A stretch of 32,243 nt of DNA from Dolichospermum sp. FACHB-1091 (lineage in GTDB: Bacteria > Cyanobacteriota > Cyanobacteriia > Cyanobacteriales > Nostocaceae), in assembly GCF_014697585.1 (NCBI RefSeq), contig NZ_JACJSB010000042.1, forward strand, positions 1 through 32,243, read 5' to 3'. Shown here one piece after another: positions 16,120 through 24,390 of this stretch; the first letter of the stretch is position 1; every line of letters starts with the position of its first letter. The translations under genes were made by a program, and so were the position numbers. The notes below the pieces were generated by a model. It saw only the letters and a program-made list of their open reading frames with translations. It was not told where the DNA came from and did no database searches.

Positions 16120-18219
16120 CTAATCCTCTTGACCCAATGAATTAAGAGCTAATGCTAGAGGATAAACTAATCCACTTCCATTATTACGCAAAAGTGCAGC
16201 AATTACAGTAAAAGTCCAACGGGAATCTACCATATCATCAATTAAGAATACATTACCACTCATTCCTTGCCAAGATTCAATTATAAAAGCTCCATCTAAA
16301 TTATGAGCTTGTTGATAACTATTGCTCATATTTTTTTGCAACTGAGTGTGACGAATTTTGCGAACAACTGGTTTAAATGGTAATCCTAATTTATCTGCTA
16401 GTCTTTTGGCAAAGTTAGGTACAAGTTCTGGACGATTTAAAGAAGGAACACAAGTAACCCAAGTGGGAAAAGGTTGAGGTTTCCAATTTTGAATCATTTC
16501 CAAGGTAGCTTGTACAAGTTCATCATCAAAATGATTATCTCTATATTTTCCTTTTTTAACTAATTCTCTCCAACCTGCATCACCCCATAAAGATAATGCT
16601 CTTCCTGTTTCTGCTCTTAAATTAGTTCTGATGTTTCCCGAAAATCTATAAGTTAATAATGCTTGTGAAGGCCATTGTTTACGCGGTTCTAAAATTTGAT
16701 TACTCCGACGTAAAAACAAATTTGCTTGATTTACTCGTGCATTGATCACAGTTTCTGGTAATAAGCGTGTACCCACACACACTGTACATCTACCACATTT
16801 TTGTGGATTTGGATCATCTAATTCTGTTGCTAAAAAAGCCATTAAACATTGTGGACTTTTCATATATTCTAACATTCGCTCTTGTTCCCGTCTGCGAATT
16901 TGTGTTAGAAGTTCAATTTTTTCCCTGTTATATTGATAATTTATAGGTGTGACATACCATTTTGAACCTTGTTTACTTACTGGTGCAGGAGCTTCCAGAG
17001 ATAGAATTTTTAAAACTTTATCAATTTGTCCTCTGGAAAGATTGAGTTGCTGTTCTAATTGAGGAATAGAAAAACCATCAACAGCTTTTTCTAGTTCATT
17101 TAAAACTTGTTGCGTATGAATTTCTGGAGGAAATGCTGTATTAATAAAGTAATTATTAATTTCATCATCTTCAGCACCACTCAAGAGAATACCATAAGCT
17201 GTTTCTACTGCTCTACCGGCTCTACCTACTTGCTGATAATAGTGAACAACAGAACCAGGTCTTTGATAATGAATAACAAACCCTAAATCTGGTTTATCAA
17301 AACCCATTCCTAAAGCTGTTGTGGCGACTAATGCTTTAATTTTATTATTCAGTAATTCGTCTTCTAATGCTATGCGAACTTGATTATCTAACTCGCTATA
17401 ATAGGCTTTTGCATTAATACCTTGAGTGTTTAACCAATCAGCAACTCTTTGAGCATCTCTAACAGTTAATGCGTAAATAATACCACTTCCAGGTAACTGA
17501 GGGAGGTGCTGTGCTAACCAAGCTAACCTTGTAGTTTGACTAGGAAGATAAATGTTTTGTAAGCGCAAACTTTTTCTAGTTAAATCACCTCTAGAAATAC
17601 GCAAATTCTGTCCCAATTGAGCTTTGATATCATCAACTACTCGGTTGTTAGCTGTAGCTGTTGTGGCCAAAACAGGAATATTGGGAGGTAGTCCCTGTAA
17701 AACTCTAACAATTCGGCGATAATCAGGACGAAAATCATGTCCCCAGTCAGAAATACAATGAGCTTCATCAACTACAAATAACCCGATTTTTTGAGATAAT
17801 GGTAAAAGAATATTATTATAAAAATCTTGATTCGCTAATCTTTCTGGGGAAATTAATAAAACATCTACTTGATTTGTTAATAACTTTGTGTTGACAAGAT
17901 TCCATTCATCAGTATTACTGGAGTTTATTGTTTCGGCTTTTACTCCAATCCGTTGTGCTGCTGCAATTTGATTTCGCATTAATGCTAAAAGAGGAGAAAT
18001 CAACAGGGTACAACCAGCACCTTGATCTCTTAATAAGCGAGTTGCTAAAAAATAAACTAGACTTTTTCCCCAACCTGTACGTTGAACAACCAGTAACCGC
18101 GATTTGTTCAGTAGTAATTCTTCTATAGCTTCCCATTGTGCATCACGAAAATCAGCGTTTGGGTTATTCAAAGCCTGACGCAGAAGGACTAGTGCTTTTT
18201 CTCTAAGTATGGTTGTCAT
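16120..18219 (-). CDS. RecQ-type helicase fused to a phosphoribosyltransferase domain
   Basis: Superfamily 2 DNA helicase. Numbering is from the upstream ATG at 18243: Walker A TGWGKS 56-61 (Trp replaces the usual Gly), DEAH 159-162, TTATAN 194-199, motif V region ATTALGMGFDKPD, and motif VI QQVGRAGR 337-344. The zinc-binding cysteines are 466, 483, 486 and 489, as in RecQ. No HRDC domain follows. Residues about 590-707 instead form a ComFC-like phosphoribosyltransferase domain with the PRPP-loop-like VFLIDDMVDSRWT (665-677). The start is taken at the second ATG (18219) because a -10-like TACAAT lies just upstream of the first. Paired with the DprA-like gene it recalls ComFA/ComFC/DprA. Function in repair, uptake or defence is open. 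Confidence 0.85.
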   Translation of the reverse strand: MTTILREKALVLLRQALNNPNADFRDAQWEAIEELLLNKSRLLVVQRTGWGKSLVYFLATRLLRDQGAGCTLLISPLLALMRNQIAAAQRIGVKAETINSSNTDEWNLVNTKLLTNQVDVLLISPERLANQDFYNNILLPLSQKIGLFVVDEAHCISDWGHDFRPDYRRIVRVLQGLPPNIPVLATTATANNRVVDDIKAQLGQNLRISRGDLTRKSLRLQNIYLPSQTTRLAWLAQHLPQLPGSGIIYALTVRDAQRVADWLNTQGINAKAYYSELDNQVRIALEDELLNNKIKALVATTALGMGFDKPDLGFVIHYQRPGSVVHYYQQVGRAGRAVETAYGILLSGAEDDEINNYFINTAFPPEIHTQQVLNELEKAVDGFSIPQLEQQLNLSRGQIDKVLKILSLEAPAPVSKQGSKWYVTPINYQYNREKIELLTQIRRREQERMLEYMKSPQCLMAFLATELDDPNPQKCGRCTVCVGTRLLPETVINARVNQANLFLRRSNQILEPRKQWPSQALLTYRFSGNIRTNLRAETGRALSLWGDAGWRELVKKGKYRDNHFDDELVQATLEMIQNWKPQPFPTWVTCVPSLNRPELVPNFAKRLADKLGLPFKPVVRKIRHTQLQKNMSNSYQQAHNLDGAFIIESWQGMSGNVFLIDDMVDSRWTFTVIAALLRNNGSGLVYPLALALNSLGQED

Positions 18220-18275
18220 ATATGCTGCGTATCTACTTACCATACTATTGTATCACAAAGGATAACCAACACCAT
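18124..18275. repeat. 152-bp direct repeat, copy A (true recQ 5' end)
   Basis: Covers the first 40 codons of the helicase gene and about 30 bp upstream. It matches 19051-19202 at 150 of 152 positions without gaps; the differences are in the codon after the first ATG and in the upstream region. Confidence 0.95.
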
Positions 18276-18313
18276 GCTTTGGTGAGAAATTCGGGGTATT
18301 TCGTATAATATAA

Positions 18314-18925
18314 TCAATGTTTTTGGATTTTTAATTCACATTGTTGGAAAATATAATTCACCGCAGCAAATAATTTATCTAAATCTTGAATCATATACAG
18401 ATTTTTATTTCGAGTAAATACATCACCAACCAACTTTCCAAATTGCCATATTTTCCCGTTAGAAACAATTCCAAAAATATCACTAACAAAATCATCATTA
18501 ATTCTCTGAACTGCGATCATTTCAGCTAAACACTGACTCCAACCTTCTTCAAATTTGTCTTGTTTAGCTTCAACTATCAAAAAATAAGGTTTATCAAAAA
18601 CAATTGTACTTAAAGAGTTTCGCTGTGCCACAGTATAATCAGGAATACCTGATAAATCCTCATCATAAGCTAATGCTTCATGACTCCAAAGAGTTAATTT
18701 ACTTCGGTAAGGTTTCCATACTTCTTTCAATACTGGATAAATAAGATTTTCACAAATAGCATCTTCGGAGTTATCAATAACTCCATCTGTAAATAGCAAG
18801 TCTAATTCCTCCTTAAAAGATTCCTTAGCCGGAAATTCTACTTCCAACATAAAATTAGATTGCACATACTTGATTTGAAATTTTTTAATGACTGAACTAA
18901 TACTTTTATAATTGCTAAATGCCAT
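18314..18925 (-). CDS. Small PD-(D/E)XK nuclease-like protein
   Basis: 203 residues. The arrangement E59 ... PD at 95-96 ... FLIVEAK (E119, K121) ... Q131 matches the PD-(D/E)XK nuclease core found in restriction enzymes, with the order beta strand, PD, beta strand, EAK, helix with Gln. Around it are GIWQFG-like features (FGIVSNGKIWQFGKL) seen in nuclease families linked to type I systems. No helicase or methylase domain is attached. The gene lies just upstream of, and parallel to, the helicase-PRTase gene, inside the segment bounded by the two 152-bp repeats. Nuclease activity is an inference. It may be cargo brought by the duplication or a functional partner. Confidence 0.68.
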   Translation of the reverse strand: MAFSNYKSISSVIKKFQIKYVQSNFMLEVEFPAKESFKEELDLLFTDGVIDNSEDAICENLIYPVLKEVWKPYRSKLTLWSHEALAYDEDLSGIPDYTVAQRNSLSTIVFDKPYFLIVEAKQDKFEEGWSQCLAEMIAVQRINDDFVSDIFGIVSNGKIWQFGKLVGDVFTRNKNLYMIQDLDKLFAAVNYIFQQCELKIQKH

Positions 18926-18994
18926 AAAATTGTGTCAATCCTTAAATCCTTATGACCAGGGAACTCTTAACTGGGAACAGGCTTCGCCGTGACG

Positions 18995-19052
18995 GTTTTA
19001 GGCAACTTTACTTTTCGTTACTGATGTCGGTTTTTTTCCGTTCACCTACTTA
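18995..19052. repeat. Dispersed repeat with TACTTTTCGT core, copy 2
   Basis: Matches 7234-7310 but has one rather than three TTTTCGTTAC units. It follows a GGGAACAGG word and directly abuts copy B of the recQ duplication. Confidence 0.8.
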
Positions 19053-19170
19053 TAGCTTCCCATTGTGCATCACGAAAATCAGCGTTTGGGTTATTCAAAG
19101 CCTGACGCAGAAGGACTAGTGCTTTTTCTCTAAGTATGGTTGTCATATATGCTGCGTATCTACTTGCCAT
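19042..19170 (-). pseudogene. Duplicated 5' fragment of the RecQ-PRTase gene
   Basis: Reading from the ATG at 19170, the first 40 residues equal those of the helicase except for residue 2 (Ala for Val). The frame then runs out of the duplicated block into the neighbouring repeat and meets a stop (ends ...EAISR). It is a leftover of a duplication and not a functional gene, but it keeps the putative promoter. Confidence 0.9.
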
Positions 19171-19202
19171 ACTATTGTATCACAAAGCATAACCAACACC
19201 AT
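19051..19202. repeat. 152-bp direct repeat, copy B
   Basis: Second copy of 18124-18275. The two copies bound 775 bp that hold the PD-(D/E)XK-like gene and the dispersed repeat. Confidence 0.95.
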
Positions 19203-19247
19203 TTGTAATAGGTTGATCATCTGGGAAATCCGGGCAATTACCAATGA

Positions 19248-19709
19248 CTAATAGGCTGCCCTAGCTAACCAAGAAATAGTTACACCCAGAACCGAACCAG
19301 CAATAACTTGAACCGGTGTATGTCCTAGTAGTTCCTTGAGACGGTCTTGGAAAAAGTCCGGTTTTTCATGAAATAATTCATCAATCATTTGATTAAGTAT
19401 CCGGGCTTGCTTACCGGCAGCTTGACGGACACCAGCAGCATCATACATAACAATAATAGCAAAAACCGCAGCTAGAGCAAATTCTGGAGATGCCCAACCT
19501 AAAGTTTGTCCTACACCGTCTGCTAGGGCTGTCACTAGGGCTGAATGGGCGCTAGGCATACCCCCAGTCGTGACTAGGACACGCACGTCTAATTTTTGGT
19601 GTTTGACTAACTCAACGATCAGCTTTAATCCTTGAGCCACAAAACAAGCTACAAGCGCAACCAACAGTACCCGGTTATTAATAATTTCGCCTATGCCTAT
19701 GTCCTGCAT
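19248..19709 (-). CDS. Divergent PAP2-family (DUF212) membrane protein
   Basis: 153 residues with several hydrophobic segments. Family motifs are TTGGMPSAHSALVTALA and IVMYDAAGVRQAAGKQA, the divergent equivalents of the PAP2 acid phosphatase signature, and a C-terminal GHTPVQVIAGSVLG with the conserved His. It is probably an inner or thylakoid membrane phosphatase-like protein; the substrate is unknown, and prenyl or lipid phosphates are plausible. It follows crtE on the same strand by 85 bp, an arrangement that would fit an isoprenoid-phosphate role but does not prove it. Confidence 0.88.
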   Translation of the reverse strand: MQDIGIGEIINNRVLLVALVACFVAQGLKLIVELVKHQKLDVRVLVTTGGMPSAHSALVTALADGVGQTLGWASPEFALAAVFAIIVMYDAAGVRQAAGKQARILNQMIDELFHEKPDFFQDRLKELLGHTPVQVIAGSVLGVTISWLARAAY

Positions 19710-19794
19710 GGTATTTTGGTGAGGTTAGTAAGTGTGAGTAGTGGTTGTGTGGAGGAAAAATGAGGATACAAGCCGCCAAAATCCAAAATAGAGG

Positions 19795-20733
19795 TTAGTG
19801 ATTGCGGCTGGTGATAAAATGAGCGAGCGCTTGGAGAGGAATAGCTTTTTCACCATAAAATTCTAATTCGGCACAAGCTTCAGCAACTAGTTGTTGAGCT
19901 TTAGCGCGAGATTCTTCAATTCCCCACAAACTAGGATAGGTAACTTTTTTAGCTGCCAGATCCTTACCAGCGGTTTTACCTAACTGTTCTTGGGTAGCAG
20001 TAATATCTAGAATATCATCAATGATTTGGAAAGCGAGACCAATATTTTGAGAATAACGAGTTAATTTTTGCACATCTTGAGCAGATGCACCGGCAATAAT
20101 TCCTCCACAAACTACGGAAGCTTCTAACAGGGCTGCGGTTTTGTGATTATGAATAAAATTCAGAGTTTCTAGGGAAATATCTGATTTACCTTCCGATTCT
20201 AAATCTACTACCTGGCCACCGACTAAACCAGCCCCACCCAAGGCCTTAGCCAGACGAATAATTACTTGTATAACCCTATCCTTGGGTACATTTTCAGGAG
20301 TTTGGGCGGCCACATACTCAAAAGCTAAGGCTAATAAACCATCTCCTGCTAAAATAGCCACATCTTCACCATAGACCTTATGATTGGTCAATTTACCACG
20401 ACGATAATCATCATTATCCATAGCGGGTAAATCATCATGAATCAGTGACATGGTATGGATCATTTCTACTGCACAAGCTGTGGCCATTGCCATTTCTATT
20501 GTGCCACCAATCATGTCAGCGGTAGCTAGACAAAGAATGGGACGAACTCGTTTACCTCCAGCTAAGAGGGAGTAGCGCATGGCTTCATAAATCTTTTCTG
20601 GATAAGTTACGGTAATGGAATTATCTAAAGCCTGTTCGCAAAGCTGTTGTCGTTCTTTGAGATAGGTAGCGAGGTTAAAACTAGCCGACTCTGATTTTTG
20701 TGGGGTTGTCAATTTTTCATCCGTTGCTACCAT
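19795..20733 (-). CDS. crtE: Geranylgeranyl diphosphate synthase
   Basis: Trans-prenyltransferase that supplies C20 diphosphate for carotenoids, phytyl chains and quinones. The first aspartate-rich motif is [10 protein letters not shown] at 100-109 and the second is DDILD at 239-243. GGKRVRP near 59-65 binds isopentenyl diphosphate, and [13 protein letters not shown] is typical of the family. The length of 312 is normal. The order folD, crtE, PAP2-like on one strand recurs in cyanobacteria as I recall. Chain length (C20) is inferred from family context. Confidence 0.93.
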   Translation of the reverse strand: MVATDEKLTTPQKSESASFNLATYLKERQQLCEQALDNSITVTYPEKIYEAMRYSLLAGGKRVRPILCLATADMIGGTIEMAMATACAVEMIHTMSLIHDDLPAMDNDDYRRGKLTNHKVYGEDVAILAGDGLLALAFEYVAAQTPENVPKDRVIQVIIRLAKALGGAGLVGGQVVDLESEGKSDISLETLNFIHNHKTAALLEASVVCGGIIAGASAQDVQKLTRYSQNIGLAFQIIDDILDITATQEQLGKTAGKDLAAKKVTYPSLWGIEESRAKAQQLVAEACAELEFYGEKAIPLQALAHFITSRNH

Positions 20734-20854
20734 GCTTTGTATTCCTCTTCACTGTTCAAAATATGGGGCTGTTGTTTGCGATCTGTATATTTTTGTTATT
20801 CAAACCCAATAACAATTTTACGGGGGTTGGGGACGGAAACACTCAAGAAATTTT

Positions 20855-20970
20855 AGATTTTAGATTTTAAATTTTGGCTTGGAGATTCAAAGTTTAAAAT
20901 CTCAAGGAGTTTGAAGTCCCTAAATTCATTCGGGGAATAAATCTAAAATCCACAATCTAAAATTTTTAAT
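20855..20970. repeat. AGATTTTAGATTTT-type AT repeat between folD and crtE
   Basis: Direct TAGATTTT words near 20858 face inverted AATCTAAAA words near 20940-20965, giving a loose inverted structure in the 263-bp gap between folD and crtE. No gene is seen. Confidence 0.45.
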
Positions 20971-20996
20971 CCTCCTGCATTCATAAAAATTATTTA

Positions 20997-21875
20997 TCAG
21001 TTGCCTGTTGTTTGTAAATAGCTAGAGACAGTGTTCTGTAATAACATAGCAACTGTCATTGGACCGATACCACCAGGAACAGGGGTAATATATTCTGCCA
21101 CATTAGCGATCGCTTCAAACTGAATATCACCAACCAAACGACTTTTGCCACTGTTATCTGTAACTCGATTTATTCCTACATCTACCACAACTGCACCCGG
21201 TTTGACCATCTCAGCGGTAATCATTCCCGTAATACCTGTGGCTGCAATAAGAATATCAGCATTTTGGGTAATATCCGGTAAATTCTGAGATTTTGAATGA
21301 GCAATTGTGACTGTAGCATTAGCCTCCAATAACATCAAGGCCATCGGTTTCCCTACTAAAATACTACGCCCTACCACTACTGCATTTTTACCCTGTAAAG
21401 GAATTTTGTATTCCGCTAATAACCGCATCACACCAGCGGGAGTACAACTGCGTAAACCTATTTCACCGCGTACCAGTCTACCTAAGTTTACCGGATGTAA
21501 TCCATCAGCATCTTTGTCCGGTGCAATTCGATGTAGTAGACTAACAGCATCTAAATGATTGGGTAAGGGCAATTGTACCAAAATTCCATCTACCCTTTCA
21601 TCTTCGTTAAGTTCAGCAATGACTTCCTCTAGTTCAGTTTGACTGGTTTGGGTGGGGAAATGTTTACCGAAAGATGTAATTCCAACTTTAGCACAGGATT
21701 TTTCTTTATTGCGGACATAAGCGGCCGATGCTGGGTTATCACCAACCATTAGTACAGCCAAACCAGGCCATCGGCCCATTTTACCTTGTACTATGGTAAT
21801 AGTCTGGCGCAGTTCTTGTTGAATTTTGTCGGCTAATGCCTTACCGTCGAGGATTTTGGCAGTTTGTCTGTTCAT
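20997..21875 (-). CDS. folD: Methylenetetrahydrofolate dehydrogenase / cyclohydrolase
   Basis: Bifunctional one-carbon enzyme interconverting 5,10-methylene-, methenyl- and 10-formyl-tetrahydrofolate with NADP. The active-site motif [14 protein letters not shown] contains Y53 and catalytic K57. [14 protein letters not shown] and the cofactor motif [17 protein letters not shown] follow. The C-terminal [15 protein letters not shown] is diagnostic. The length of 292 is normal. The gene lies upstream of crtE on the same strand; a few GGGAACA-like heptamers sit just upstream of its start. Confidence 0.96.
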   Translation of the reverse strand: MNRQTAKILDGKALADKIQQELRQTITIVQGKMGRWPGLAVLMVGDNPASAAYVRNKEKSCAKVGITSFGKHFPTQTSQTELEEVIAELNEDERVDGILVQLPLPNHLDAVSLLHRIAPDKDADGLHPVNLGRLVRGEIGLRSCTPAGVMRLLAEYKIPLQGKNAVVVGRSILVGKPMALMLLEANATVTIAHSKSQNLPDITQNADILIAATGITGMITAEMVKPGAVVVDVGINRVTDNSGKSRLVGDIQFEAIANVAEYITPVPGGIGPMTVAMLLQNTVSSYLQTTGN

Positions 21876-22097
21876 AAAGAAGGGAACTCTAAACAGGGAA
21901 CAGGTAACAGTTTTTAATTTTGACCTTTCGTCTGTATCCTGATCTTTTGTTTATTCATTTTCTCATTTTCCCAGTCCCCTAAAATTTAATTTTTTGCAGT
22001 AAAATACTAACTTGCTTTATTCACCAATTTCCAGAATAATCAATATTAGGTTATGTGAATATAAGCACAAGTCGCATACACCAACTACCTACCCATC

Positions 22098-23129
22098 GTG
22101 CAAGATACCGACTCCATGAATGACATAGCTGCTGCACTCCAACAGCCAGCAGATTTAGATTTTCAACTACCTGATCCAGAAGATGAGGAAATTCCTGAGT
22201 CTGACTTTTTACAACAACTAGATGTAGCATGGCAAGTATGCGATCGTTTTGACTTGCAAACAGAAATTTGGCGAGGCCGGATTTTACGTTCTATCCGTGA
22301 CAGAGAAAAAAAAGGCGGAGATGGGCGCGGTACTGGTTTTCTTAAATGGCTCAAAGAACGGGAAATCAGTAAAACCCAGGCTTACAGTTGGATTCAATTA
22401 GCTAATAGTGCTGATACCCTGATTTCCGATGGCAAACTCGACCCAGACACAGTTAATAACTTTAGTAAACGGGCTTTTGTGGAAACGGCCAAAGCTGTAC
22501 CAGAAGTACAACAGATGGTTAGTGAAGCCGCGCAAAAAGGCGATCGCATTACCCGGAGAGAAGTCCGTCAACTTACTGACGAATGGACTGCCATGACATC
22601 AGATTTATTACCAGAAGAGGTGAGAGAAAAAGCCGCAGATAACAGCCTGCCACCGCGCTACATTGCCCCTCTAGTCAAGGAAATGGAAAAACTGCCCGAA
22701 TTGCACCAAAAGGCATTACAACGGGATATAGCCGCCAATCCTGACGTTGATACTGTTAAACAAGCGACTTCAGAAGCCCGTCAATTAGCTAAATATCTCA
22801 AATCTGCTGCTCAGGTACAAGCGTTAATAGCGGAAGATGTAGATATTGAAACCGCATTAGAAGAAGCCCAAAGAGTCGGTTGTTTAAGTATCGCTGCTGA
22901 CTTAGTAAATCAAGCGTCTCAAATCGAACAAAGTATTGCCAAGTTGTATATGACTTGGAAAAAAATTGGTAATTTAGCGGATAGATTGTATGTAGATACG
23001 GGTGTAAGTACACCTAACCTGCGATCGCTCCTCACTTGTATAGAACCCCTTGGTGGTGAAATGATGGAATTGCAATTAAGTGGCGCAATAGAACATACAA
23101 TTAGATTACAAATCCAGGAAACAAATTAG
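22098..23129 (+). CDS. Uncharacterised cyanobacterial protein with possible HTH
   Basis: I do not recognise a named family. The frame opens with GTG at 22098; an ATG at 22116 (MNDIAAAL) is equally plausible and neither has a good Shine-Dalgarno sequence. The protein is up to 343 residues, soluble and largely helical. Residues about 84-105 (FLKWLKEREISKTQAYSWIQLA) look like a helix-turn-helix in which SKTQAY begins the recognition helix, as in ParB/KorB-like or phage-type binders. The part after residue 140 is rich in charged helices (ITRREVRQLTDEW) with a possible coiled coil. A DNA-binding role is inference. Confidence 0.75.
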   Translation: MQDTDSMNDIAAALQQPADLDFQLPDPEDEEIPESDFLQQLDVAWQVCDRFDLQTEIWRGRILRSIRDREKKGGDGRGTGFLKWLKEREISKTQAYSWIQLANSADTLISDGKLDPDTVNNFSKRAFVETAKAVPEVQQMVSEAAQKGDRITRREVRQLTDEWTAMTSDLLPEEVREKAADNSLPPRYIAPLVKEMEKLPELHQKALQRDIAANPDVDTVKQATSEARQLAKYLKSAAQVQALIAEDVDIETALEEAQRVGCLSIAADLVNQASQIEQSIAKLYMTWKKIGNLADRLYVDTGVSTPNLRSLLTCIEPLGGEMMELQLSGAIEHTIRLQIQETN

Positions 23130-23156
23130 GTGCGGGTGTTACCAATTCCTCCTTAT

Positions 23157-23459
23157 TTAGGGTAACAGCGGTGCTGCTAATTCATCCATTTTTTTAGCAA
23201 GTTCAACATCTAAATTACTGATAGCATTACCAATATCGTGGGTAGTAAGATCAACTATAACAGTGTTGTAAACATTAAACCATTCCGGGTGATGTCCCAT
23301 TTTTTCCGCATAAATACCGACACTAACCATCCAACCTAAGGCAGTTGCAAAAGAGTTAAATTTATATTCTTTGTACAATTTGCCATCTTTGATTTGCCAT
23401 CCTGGTAAACTCTTGAGAGCTAGTGTTAGTTCAGTTTCGTTCAATTTTCGTGCTGCCAT
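23157..23459 (-). CDS. Pterin-4a-carbinolamine dehydratase
   Basis: A 100-residue protein with the family active site GHHPEWFNVYNTV (residues 55-67) and a third His in LTTHDIG. It dehydrates 4a-hydroxytetrahydropterin, recycling pterin cofactors, and in photosynthetic organisms has been linked to pterin and RuBisCO-related functions. The start ATG at 23459 gives the normal length. It is convergent with the preceding plus-strand gene, 27 bp apart. A folate/pterin enzyme (folE) also lies in the window, but 4.5 kb away. Confidence 0.93.
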   Translation of the reverse strand: MAARKLNETELTLALKSLPGWQIKDGKLYKEYKFNSFATALGWMVSVGIYAEKMGHHPEWFNVYNTVIVDLTTHDIGNAISNLDVELAKKMDELAAPLLP

Positions 23460-23504
23460 TTTCCTAACCTACACAGGGATTTTATCAATCGCTATTCTAT
23501 CTAA

Positions 23505-23768
23505 TTACCATCTTTGGCGATTTTTGTGCTTCCATCTTTTGAGTAATATTCGCAAATAGCGAAAACTGAAATAACGGCTATACTTTTGCACCACTTCTTT
23601 TCCCACCAACAGCACCCCTGGCCAAAACAAAACTTCGGCCAAGACTAATAAAGCTGGTACTAATAGGGCTTTTTGAGCCAGGGAAATCGGTAAAAATGGT
23701 ACAATGACAGCGATGGCTAACCAGGGAGAAAATGAGATAATGATTAAAATTAAACCTAGATTTTGCAT
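23505..23768 (-). CDS. Small two-helix membrane protein (transporter-suffix-like)
   Basis: 87 residues with two hydrophobic helices (about 4-27 and 35-55) and a strongly basic C-terminal tail (RYLRILLKRWKHKNRQRW), which by the positive-inside rule faces the cytoplasm. It resembles short proteins annotated as transporter suffix domain proteins. No function is known to me. It lies 45 bp upstream of the carbinolamine dehydratase gene on the same strand and could be co-transcribed. Confidence 0.65.
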   Translation of the reverse strand: MQNLGLILIIISFSPWLAIAVIVPFLPISLAQKALLVPALLVLAEVLFWPGVLLVGKEVVQKYSRYFSFRYLRILLKRWKHKNRQRW

Positions 23769-24064
23769 ATTTTATGTTTTTTTAAATAAAATTATCTTTA
23801 ACTCAGTATAGAGAATAATCTATTTTTTATCAAAACTCCGATCTGGAGATGTCTAATTAGTCAATTCCTATTTGGCTGAAATACAGATTTATCCGCGCAT
23901 ATTTGCGTTTATCTGCGTTTAATTACTTATTTTGACACCGTAGTTGAAATAGTCAAGGCTATAAAATCTGAATTAACTTAAACTGCGATCGCTACTAAGG
24001 TACAATTAGTAAAGGCCAGTCAAAACTTTCTTTCCATAGCGCCCGATAATTGGCTAAAGTCCAA
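23769..24064. other. Intergenic, no gene seen; holds a dispersed repeat
   Basis: AT-rich spacer. At about 23888-23924 a run of TTTGCGTTTATCTGCGTTTAA is related in reverse orientation to 31344-31380. One HIP1 octamer lies near 23986. Confidence 0.6.
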
Positions 24065-24280
24065 TTACTGGGGAAAATCGCTGCTTTTGTTACCTAAACT
24101 CCCAGAAATGTGGAGAAAATCACAATTAGCGGCAGGAAAACGATAAATACACCTGTTAGCACCACTAACAGGCTTAAAAAATTGGCATTTTTGAGATTCC
24201 AATTTAGCTTGGACATTGGTTATGACTTCATGTATTTGTTTTTCTGGTACTAAAACATCAGTAAAAACTAATCTAATCAC
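24065..24280 (-). CDS. Possible small protein, 71 residues
   Basis: The frame starts with GTG at 24280, preceded on the minus strand by AAGGA with about 7 bp spacing, and reads MIRLVFTDVLVPEKQ...SGSLGNKSSDFPQ. No domain is recognised. It is divergent from ado. A perfect hairpin CCTGTTAG/CTAACAGG lies inside at 24152-24172, which argues somewhat against a conserved gene. Only conservation in relatives would settle it. Confidence 0.3.
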   Translation of the reverse strand: MIRLVFTDVLVPEKQIHEVITNVQAKLESQKCQFFKPVSGANRCIYRFPAANCDFLHISGSLGNKSSDFPQ

Positions 24281-24390
24281 TATAGTTCCTTGTTAAGTTA
24301 AATTAAATCACAGTGATCATTATCCCCAATTTTATCGGGCAAGTTAAGTTTTTGTATCCAATGAGTAGGGTTAACGGAGTAATACAGAAT

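Noticed and set aside
18124-19202. Integrative element with att sites
   Set aside because: No integrase or other mobility gene is present between the repeats, so I report a duplication and not a named element.
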